Positions 15,992 through 20,514 of a stretch of DNA of 20,514 bases are shown one piece after another (the stretch's first letter is position 1; every line of letters starts with the position of its first letter). Source of the stretch: Actinomycetes bacterium (GTDB lineage Bacteria > Actinomycetota > Acidimicrobiia > Acidimicrobiales > Ilumatobacteraceae). Location: the NCBI GenBank assembly GCA_023417265.1, contig JAEZFY010000134.1:1-20514 (forward strand), read 5' to 3'. Position numbers and translations under genes: made by a program. Below the pieces are notes generated by a model. The model ran no database searches and was not told the origin of the DNA. It was given only the letters and a program-made list of their open reading frames with translations.

Positions 15992-15997
15992 TAGACT
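15992..15997 (+). promoter_or_regulatory. -10 box for the small basic protein, leaderless arrangement
   Basis: TAGACT is followed by CCCGGGCT (8 nt) and GTG at 16006. No Shine-Dalgarno is present. The flanking 8-mer GTAGACTC is identical to that before the radical SAM gene. It lies back-to-back with the tig -10 box. Confidence 0.6.
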
Positions 15998-16005
15998 CCC
16001 GGGCT

Positions 16006-16272
16006 GTGCCGATCTGGAAGCCCCACGCGCTGGCTGTGCCCCATCCCGAGCAACTCGACCTGAAGACGGGCGACCGGGTGCGCACCACCACCGACGTCAA
16101 GGGCGTGCCGCTCGGCACCGAGGGCAAGGTGCTGCTCGCCAACGGCTTCAACTGGCAGCGTTACCGGATCCTGTTCGACAACGGCGTCGAGGTCGGCGAC
16201 CTCGACCACCGCCACCTCGAGCCGATCGGGCGTACCGCCAAGCGGCTGGCCCGCCGCGCCAAGCGCCGCTGA
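16006..16272 (+). CDS. Small conserved-looking basic protein, probable SH3-like fold
   Basis: 88 residues beginning MPIWKPHALAVPHPEQLDL from a GTG start. The middle (KTGDRVRTTTDVKGVPLGTEGKV, then RYRILFDNGVEVGDLDHRHLEPI) has the alternating strand pattern and GxxGxV/FDNG features of small SH3/KOW-like barrels. The tail GRTAKRLARRAKRR is strongly basic, suggesting contact with nucleic acid or the ribosome. I do not recognise a named family. The start is supported by a -10 box 8 nt upstream and by the lack of a ribosome site. It is divergent from trigger factor, sharing a 47-bp promoter region, and convergent with the ABC permease gene, whose stop is 9 nt away. Confidence 0.8.
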   Translation: MPIWKPHALAVPHPEQLDLKTGDRVRTTTDVKGVPLGTEGKVLLANGFNWQRYRILFDNGVEVGDLDHRHLEPIGRTAKRLARRAKRR

Positions 16273-16281
16273 CCCGCAGCC

Positions 16282-17823
16282 CTACTGCACGCGCAGACGG
16301 CGGCTCATCAGCCACCACGCCCACAACGCGAACACGACCGTCGTCGCCGCCAGACCGATCAGGTCGAGGTCGGTCGGGGTCAACCCGCGCAGCATCACGT
16401 CGCGCATGATCCGCACGCCGTAGGTGACCGGGAGCGCCCACGACACGGCCTTGACCGGGTAGCGCAAGGCGTCAAGGTCGAGGAAGAACCCCCCGAAGAA
16501 CAGCCCGGCGAGCAGCGCCAGCATCGCGTACTGCACCGCCTGCGTCTCGGACCGGGCGAGCAGTGAGAGCACCATCCCCGCCCCGATCGAGGCAAGCACG
16601 AGGCCGCCCATGCCGATCACCAGCCAGACCAGCTCGCCGCGCATCGGCACGTCGAGGCCGTAGTGCACCGCGGCCACCAGCGCGGCGCCGACGAACGCCC
16701 CGATCAGCAAGTAGGCGAGGAACTTGCCGAGGAGCACCGGCCCAGCACCGATCGGGCCGACCCGGAACACCTCGAACAACCCGAGTGAGCGATCTTTCAC
16801 GAGCCCCATCGCAGCAAAGGTCAACACCATGTGCTGGAGCAGCAACGCGATCGAGGCCGGGGCGAAGTAGTCGTTGACGCCGACGGTGTCGCGGATGATG
16901 TTGGCGGTCTCGCTGGCGAACGGTCGCACCAGCACCGCCGGATCGAGCGCCAACGCCTGGTCGGCGGCGCGCTCGATCGCCGTCACCGCCGCAGTGGCCG
17001 CCTCGATGTCGGCGACCGGGGCCGCCGTGCCCGCCGCGGCGATCCGGCGGGCGACCTGCTCGAGCTCGTCGACCGAAGTCGTCAGCGCGGCGAGCTGCTC
17101 GCGCTGCTGCTCGGTCTGCTCGACGCCCAGTTGCTCGACGACCTCACTCGTAGCCGTCGTCGCGGCCGACAGACCGGCGGCACCGGTCGCCAACCCGTTG
17201 GCGGCCGCCCGCACCTCGGCATCGTTGCCCGACGCGATCGCGGCCTGCAGACGGGCTGCCTCGTCGCCGACACGGGCGACGTTGTCGGCGACCGGTGCGA
17301 GTTGCTCCTGCGCCCCGGCGACGACCGCCTCGACGATCTGCGCGTTGAGCTCCTGCACCGCCACTTGGGCGGCGATCTCGACCGCGGTCTGCTGAATCGG
17401 GTCGAGCTTGTCGTGGATGATCCGCACGACAGCCTGCTCACCCTGCAGGACCGACTGGCCGGGACCCTCGGGGAGCACGACGACGACATCGACCTCGCCA
17501 CGTTCGAGCCGCCGTTCGGCGCTGGCGAGGTCGGACCCGTAACCCTCGTTGGTGATGTAGTACTCGAGCTCGTCGGAGAAGCGCTCCATCGAGTCGACGT
17601 AGATCCCGTCCTCCGGGCCGACGAAGGCCGTGCGCAGCACCGCTTGCTGCTGGTCGTAACCGACCGCGAACATCAGCAGCACCAGGAAGGGGCCGGCGAC
17701 GAGCACCAGCAACAGGCGCGGCTGGCGGAGAATGTCGACGATCTCCTTGCGCACGAAACCGGCCGTCTGGACGAGCGGTCGGGTGCGCCCGACGAGCGCC
17801 GGTCGCCCGGGCCTCGTGCTCAC
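16282..17823 (-). CDS. ABC-2 type transporter permease with large extracytoplasmic domain
   Basis: 513 residues. The first membrane segment is at about residues 37-56 (LLLVLVAGPFLVLLMFAVGY). A long extracytoplasmic domain of some 300 residues follows, including an Ala/Gln/Glu-rich helical stretch (AAQVAVQELNAQIVEAVVAGAQEQLAPVADNVARVGDEAARLQAAI) likely to form coiled coils. Five or so membrane helices follow (SIALLLQHMVLTFAAMGLVKDRSLG, GKFLAYLLIGAFVGAALVA, LVWLVIGMGGLVLASIGAGMVLSLLARSE and others), with the ABC-2 motif LFFGGFFLDLDALRYPVKAVSWALPVTYG. The layout resembles YhgE/Pip-type ABC-2 exporters. The start is GTG at 17823, overlapping the ATPase stop by 4 nt (GTGA); the same frame open to 18183 is a shadow inside the ATPase gene. 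The substrate is unknown. Confidence 0.9.
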   Translation of the reverse strand: MSTRPGRPALVGRTRPLVQTAGFVRKEIVDILRQPRLLLVLVAGPFLVLLMFAVGYDQQQAVLRTAFVGPEDGIYVDSMERFSDELEYYITNEGYGSDLASAERRLERGEVDVVVVLPEGPGQSVLQGEQAVVRIIHDKLDPIQQTAVEIAAQVAVQELNAQIVEAVVAGAQEQLAPVADNVARVGDEAARLQAAIASGNDAEVRAAANGLATGAAGLSAATTATSEVVEQLGVEQTEQQREQLAALTTSVDELEQVARRIAAAGTAAPVADIEAATAAVTAIERAADQALALDPAVLVRPFASETANIIRDTVGVNDYFAPASIALLLQHMVLTFAAMGLVKDRSLGLFEVFRVGPIGAGPVLLGKFLAYLLIGAFVGAALVAAVHYGLDVPMRGELVWLVIGMGGLVLASIGAGMVLSLLARSETQAVQYAMLALLAGLFFGGFFLDLDALRYPVKAVSWALPVTYGVRIMRDVMLRGLTPTDLDLIGLAATTVVFALWAWWLMSRRLRVQ

Positions 17824-18782
17824 GCCGCGGCCTCGTGCTGGTGGTCGGCCTGCGCAGCGTCGACCAGGCTGATGAACACTTCGTCGAAGTCGAGCACGAC
17901 CTCTTGCACGGTGCGGGTGCCAATCCCCCGCTGCTGCAGCTCGGCGAGCATGGTCGGCAGGGCCGCGCTGCACTCGTCGACGACGAACCGCAGGCGTTGC
18001 TGATCGACGTACTCGTACTTGCGGGCGGCGACGATCGCCGCCAACTCCGCGGCGGTGGCTCCGTCGAGCGGGCGTTCCGTTTCGACTTCGACGATGTGCC
18101 CGCCTGCTGCGGCGCGCCGCAAGTCGTCCGGCGACCCCACCGCGGCGAGATGGCCCCCGGCGAGCAGCCCCACGAGATCGCACTCGGCGGCCTCGCTCAC
18201 GTGCTGGGTGGTGACGACGAACGTGTGGCCCTCGTCGGCGAGGGTGCGGAAGTGTTCCCAGAAGCGGCGCCGCAAGATCGGATCGATACCGGCAGTCGGC
18301 TCGTCGAGCAGCAGCACCGGCGGCCGGTGCACCAGCGTCGCCGCCAACGCGAGCCGGCGACGCATGCCGCCGGACGATTCGCTGACGAGCTTGCCGCCGT
18401 CGTCAGCCAGGTCGACCAGGTCGAGCACCTCGCGGAGGCGCTCACCGCGGCGAAATCGGACCCCGTTCAGGGAGGCATGAAAGTTGAGGTTCTCGCGCAA
18501 CGACAGTTCATCGAACAGGGCCGGCTGCTGGGGCAGGTAGCCGATCGCCGCCCGGTCGCGGGCCCGCATCCGCGCCGGCGCCCGACCGAGCAGGCTGACC
18601 TCGCCGGCATCGGGCCGGTACACGCCGTTGGCCAGGCGCACAGTGGTGGTCTTGCCGCACCCCGACGGGCCGATCAGGCCGAAGATCGCACCGCGCGGAA
18701 CGCGCAGGTCGAGGTCCTCGACCACCCAGCGGTCGTCGAACCGCTTCCCTGCCCCTTCGAAGGTGATTGCCCAGTCCTGCAT
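17820..18782 (-). CDS. ABC transporter ATP-binding protein
   Basis: 320 residues from MQDWAITFEGAGKRFDDRW. Walker A is GPSGCGKTT with K44, the Q-loop has Q85 (GYLPQQPALFDELSLRENL), the signature is SSGGM (a variant of LSGGQ, about 136-140), Walker B is LLLDEPTAG with D160 and E161, and the H-loop histidine is in TTQHVSEA. It powers the permease encoded by the next gene, whose GTG overlaps its stop. Residues after about 220 form a C-terminal accessory domain (HIVEVETERPLDG..., VDQQRLRFVVDE). An alternative ATG at 18854 would add 24 residues, but these look like non-coding translation (RQDRVGVPARPTG) and precede the ABC domain, so the inner ATG is preferred. This is an exporter-type system; the cargo is unknown. 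Confidence 0.92.
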   Translation of the reverse strand: MQDWAITFEGAGKRFDDRWVVEDLDLRVPRGAIFGLIGPSGCGKTTTVRLANGVYRPDAGEVSLLGRAPARMRARDRAAIGYLPQQPALFDELSLRENLNFHASLNGVRFRRGERLREVLDLVDLADDGGKLVSESSGGMRRRLALAATLVHRPPVLLLDEPTAGIDPILRRRFWEHFRTLADEGHTFVVTTQHVSEAAECDLVGLLAGGHLAAVGSPDDLRRAAAGGHIVEVETERPLDGATAAELAAIVAARKYEYVDQQRLRFVVDECSAALPTMLAELQQRGIGTRTVQEVVLDFDEVFISLVDAAQADHQHEAAA

Positions 18783-18879
18783 GGTCGCATCCCAGACCCG
18801 CAGGCCTGTGGGCCGAGCGGGTACCCCCACGCGGTCCTGCCGAAACGGCGGCATGCCGGGACCCCCACACGCCGACCGG

Positions 18880-18885
18880 TAGCGT
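18880..18885 (+). promoter_or_regulatory. -10 box of tRNA-Pro
   Basis: TAGCGT lies 9 nt before the first base of the tRNA, so the primary transcript would have almost no 5' leader for RNase P. The hexamer is the same as the ndk -10. Confidence 0.5.
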
Positions 18886-18894
18886 GGCGGCGCA

Positions 18895-18972
18895 CGGGAT
18901 GTAGCGCAGCTTGGTTAGCGCACCTGCTTTGGGAGCAGGGGGCCGTGGGTTCGAATCCCACCATCCCGACCA
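18895..18972 (+). tRNA. tRNA-Pro (anticodon UGG), CCA encoded
   Basis: The cloverleaf is complete: acceptor CGGGATG pairs with CATCCCG, D-arm GCGC/GCGC with loop AGCTTGGTTA, anticodon arm CCTGC/GCAGG with loop TTTGGGA (anticodon TGG), a 5-nt variable region, and T-arm GTGGG/CCCAC with loop TTCGAAT. The discriminator A and CCA end the gene. A C1-G72 first pair and UGG anticodon are typical of bacterial proline tRNA. It is transcribed away from the ABC transporter genes. Confidence 0.98.
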
Positions 18973-18974
18973 GC

Positions 18975-18987
18975 CGGCGCAGCGCCG
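18975..18987 (+). terminator. Hairpin just after tRNA-Pro, possible terminator
   Basis: CGGCG-CAG-CGCCG, a perfect 5-bp GC stem with a 3-nt loop, begins 2 nt after the tRNA CCA. There is no U-tract. It may terminate transcription or act as an end-processing signal. Confidence 0.4.
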
Positions 18988-18999
18988 TGTTGCGATGCC

Positions 19000-19021
19000 C
19001 GTCTACCACCAGTGTTAGACG
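19000..19021. repeat. 22-bp near-palindrome between tRNA-Pro and the collagen-like gene
   Basis: CGTCTA (19000-19005) and TAGACG (19016-19021) flank a partly symmetric centre (CCAC...GTGT). GCCC before and GGGC after can extend the helix across a bulge. It could be a second terminator for the tRNA or an operator half-site pair of the type GTCTA-N10-TAGAC. No regulator gene is adjacent. Confidence 0.45.
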
Positions 19022-19130
19022 ATCGGGCCGCCCTGCGTCGCCGGCTGTCACGGTCCGTGGTGACGGACGACACACCGCCATGTAAGGCTCCGTAACAAAT
19101 GTCAGCGCGTCACCCCAGCGTAACGCCTAC

Positions 19131-19159
19131 TTACAAGCCGCTTACGTCCATATTTTATC
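19131..19159 (+). promoter_or_regulatory. AT-rich patch, possible promoter of the collagen-like gene
   Basis: The 19080-19175 interval is strikingly AT-rich for this window. TTACAA at 19131 with a -10-like TTTTAT or TTTATC at 19153-19159 gives a 16-17 nt spacing. Several GTAA/TTAC motifs (19082, 19092, 19120, 19131, 19142) occur in both orientations, which could be binding sites. The exact start is uncertain; the leader would be about 60 nt and includes GAGGAGGG. Confidence 0.35.
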
Positions 19160-19228
19160 AAGCTCTGACATACGGCACCGATATCAGCGCCGCTCGGGCA
19201 CAGGCCCGGCAGCGCCGAGGAGGGCGAA

Positions 19229-20514
19229 ATGGGACGTATGCGGCGGGTGGCTTTGGGGTGCGGCGCGATCGCGGCCGTGCTCGGGGGCACGCAGATCGCA
19301 CTCGGGGCCGGTGAGGCCACGTCGGGAACCGCGTTCGTGCCGATCGTGCCCTGCCGCCTGCTCGACACGCGCCCCGGAACGGACAACATCGGCCCGCGCG
19401 CGCACCCGGTCGGCCCCGACGACACGCTGATTACGAACGTTTGGGGTGACAACGGCAACTGCTCCGTGCCGACGCTCGCCAGCGCGGTGTCCGCCAACGT
19501 CACGGCGGTGGGCGGCACGGCCCCCAGCTACCTGACGCTCTACCCGGCCGATGCGGCGAGCCGACCCAAGGCCTCGAACCTCAACTGGGTGCCCGGTGCC
19601 CCGCCGACGCCGAACAAGGTCGACGTCAAGCTCGCCGTCGCCGACGGCCGCCTGGCGATCTTCAACAAGAACGGGAACGTCGACGTGGTCGTCGACCTCG
19701 TCGGCTACTACATCCCGGTCCCGACCAGCACCGGTCCCGACCAGCCCGGGGCGCCCGGTGCCCCCGGATCGGCCGGCCCCCAGGGACCCGCCGGCGACGA
19801 CGGTGCCCAAGGCCCCGCCGGACCCGCCGGACCCGCAGGGCCCGCTGGAGCGGACGGCGCCGACGGCAAACCCGGACCGCAAGGCCCGGCCGGACCCGCT
19901 GGAGCGGACGGCGCCGACGGGAAACCCGGACCGCAAGGCCCGGCTGGACCCGCTGGAGCGGACGGCGCCGACGGCGAACCCGGTCCGGCTGGCGAGGACG
20001 GACTCAGCGCGTTCGAGATCTGGCGCCAGAACGGCAACGCCGACCGCTCACTCGCCGAATTCCTCACCTCCCTCACCGGACCCGCCGGTCAGGCCGGCCC
20101 ACAAGGCCCGGCAGGGGTCGATGGTGTCGATGGTGCCGACGGACCGGTCGGCCCGCAAGGCCCCGCCGGCCAGACCGGCCCGCAGGGCCCTGCCGGCCAG
20201 GACGGACTCAGCGCGTTCGAGATCTGGCGTCAGAACGGCAACGCCGACCGCTCACTCGCCGAATTCCTCACCTCCCTCACCGGCCCCCAAGGCCCCGCCG
20301 GCCCGACCGGCTTGAGTGCGTTCGCACTCTGGAAACTCGACCATCCGGACGGCACCCTCGCCGAGTTCTTCGAATCGATCACCGGCCCGCAGGGCCCTGC
20401 CGGTCCCGCGGGCACCCCCGGAGCAGCTGGCGAGCAGGGTCCTGCCGGCCCGGCTGGGCCAGCCGGCCCGCAAGGCCCCGCGGGGCCCGCGGGCGCAGAC
20501 GGCGAGCGCGGTCC
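19229..20514 (+). CDS. Secreted collagen-like protein (partial, runs off window)
   Basis: At least 428 codons, open to the window end. GAGGAGGG (19217-19224) ends 4 nt before the ATG; an in-frame ATG at 19238 is less well placed. A signal peptide (MGRMRRVALGCGAIAAVLGG...ALGA) precedes a globular domain at about 36-162, from FVPIVPCRLLDTRPG to DVVVDLVGYYIP, with C42 and C78 as a possible disulfide. This domain type is common in secreted actinobacterial proteins. Gly-X-Y collagen repeats follow at 174-258, 284-326, 352-361 and from 386 on. They are interrupted by LSAFEIWRQNGNADRSLAEF-type modules at 259-283, 327-351 and a divergent one at 362-385. X is often Pro and Y often Ala, Gln or Asp. It is probably a trimeric surface or matrix fibre; the C-terminus is unseen. 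Confidence 0.9.
   Translation, partial: MGRMRRVALGCGAIAAVLGGTQIALGAGEATSGTAFVPIVPCRLLDTRPGTDNIGPRAHPVGPDDTLITNVWGDNGNCSVPTLASAVSANVTAVGGTAPSYLTLYPADAASRPKASNLNWVPGAPPTPNKVDVKLAVADGRLAIFNKNGNVDVVVDLVGYYIPVPTSTGPDQPGAPGAPGSAGPQGPAGDDGAQGPAGPAGPAGPAGADGADGKPGPQGPAGPAGADGADGKPGPQGPAGPAGADGADGEPGPAGEDGLSAFEIWRQNGNADRSLAEFLTSLTGPAGQAGPQGPAGVDGVDGADGPVGPQGPAGQTGPQGPAGQDGLSAFEIWRQNGNADRSLAEFLTSLTGPQGPAGPTGLSAFALWKLDHPDGTLAEFFESITGPQGPAGPAGTPGAAGEQGPAGPAGPAGPQGPAGPAGADGERG
19843..19983 (+). repeat. 54-bp tandem repeat in the collagen region
   Basis: The segment starting CGCTGGAGCGGACGGCGCC occurs at 19843, 19897 and 19951, exactly 54 bp apart, with only a few mismatches. Each unit encodes 18 residues (PAGADGADGKPGPQGPAG type), six collagen triplets. 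The near-identity at DNA level implies recent duplication or slippage. Confidence 0.85.
19997..20080 (+). repeat. Interruption module, copy 1 (DGLSAFEIW...)
   Basis: An 84-bp unit nearly identical to 20201-20284, 204 bp downstream (one internal mismatch, C/T at a synonymous Arg codon, plus the last base). It encodes a 25-residue non-collagen module with conserved LSAF, W and LAEFL positions. Confidence 0.85.
20201..20284 (+). repeat. Interruption module, copy 2
   Basis: Second, almost identical copy of 19997-20080. The protein sequence is the same over the module. Confidence 0.85.
20309..20386 (+). repeat. Interruption module, copy 3 (divergent)
   Basis: GLSAFALWKLDHPDGTLAEF keeps the LSAF, W, G and LAEF spacing of copies 1 and 2 but differs in most other residues and at DNA level, so it is an older copy of the same module. 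Confidence 0.75.

Noticed and set aside
14561..15994. 477-codon plus-strand open frame opposite tig, starting with a poly-Val/Ile run that looks like a membrane helix
   Set aside because: The hydrophobic start is the complement of the His/Asp codon repeats of the trigger factor tail; the rest mirrors tig.
18955..18985. tRNA-Pro 3' end as an integration (att) site
   Set aside because: No second copy of the tRNA 3' end, integrase gene or prophage marker is visible in the window.
17835..19085. 416-codon plus-strand open frame covering the ATPase and the tRNA gene
   Set aside because: Antisense to a clear ABC ATPase and running through a tRNA; no motif of its own.
19184..19936. 250-codon minus-strand open frame rich in Gly/Ser opposite the collagen-like gene
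   Set aside because: Its repeats are the complement of Gly-Pro-Ala codons. The plus-strand frame has a ribosome site, signal peptide and unbroken collagen periodicity to the window end.
19997..20080. Phage tail fibre in a prophage
   Set aside because: The inserts resemble those of phage fibres, but the protein has a Sec-type signal peptide and an actinobacterial secreted domain, and no other phage gene is nearby; cannot be excluded beyond the window edge.
19843..20514. CRISPR-like array from regularly spaced repeats
   Set aside because: Repeats are in-frame collagen codons without unique spacers; they encode protein.

Overview
The window is GC-rich (roughly two thirds G+C) bacterial chromosome. 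Most genes lie on the minus strand. Gene content and order point to an actinobacterium, probably of the Acidimicrobiia (Ilumatobacter-like): tig-clpP-clpX-folC, then ndk-mreB-mreC-mreD-mrdA-rodA, then a radical SAM protein, its TIGR03936-type partner and a probable ribonuclease E/G. The lineage call is inferred from gene order, codon bias and TANNNT-type -10 boxes; no 16S gene is present.

Layout. (1) 1-2997, minus: the N-terminus of a probable Rne/Rng ribonuclease, a DUF2344/TIGR03936 protein and a TIGR03960-type radical SAM protein, nearly or actually overlapping. (2) 2998-3223: a dense non-coding interval with a leaderless-type -10 box, a four-tract G-quadruplex motif, a 25-nt hairpin and a ~104-bp imperfect palindrome. 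(3) 3224-9886, minus: the rod-shape and lateral wall cluster (RodA, PBP2, MreD, MreC, MreB) with ndk upstream. (4) 10049-11170, plus: an unrecognised lipoprotein gene set into the otherwise minus-strand block; its stop codon directly abuts the folC stop. (5) 11171-15958, minus: folC, clpX, clpP and trigger factor, i.e. folate polyglutamylation plus the co-translational folding and ClpXP proteolysis module. (6) 16006-16272, plus: a small basic, probably SH3-like protein, divergent from tig. (7) 16282-18782, minus: an ABC-2 exporter (permease plus ATPase). (8) 18895-18972, plus: tRNA-Pro(UGG) with encoded CCA. (9) 18973-19228: non-coding, with two inverted repeats and an unusually AT-rich patch. 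(10) 19229 to the window end, plus: a secreted collagen-like protein, cut by the edge.

How it works together: the mre/mrdA/rodA genes encode the elongasome, and tig/clpP/clpX form a protein quality-control operon. The radical SAM pair is a conserved but functionally unassigned two-gene unit next to the RNA-degradation gene. The collagen-like protein and the ABC exporter belong to the envelope.

Most unusual signals: the G-quadruplex plus large palindrome between rodA and the radical SAM gene; a His/Asp-rich tail on trigger factor; collagen segments alternating with a repeated LSAF...W...LAEFL module; a four-cysteine insert in PBP2; a Thr-rich insert in MreC; and recurrent -10 boxes placed 8-9 nt before start codons, implying leaderless mRNAs. 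I see nothing that proves a wholly new multi-gene system.
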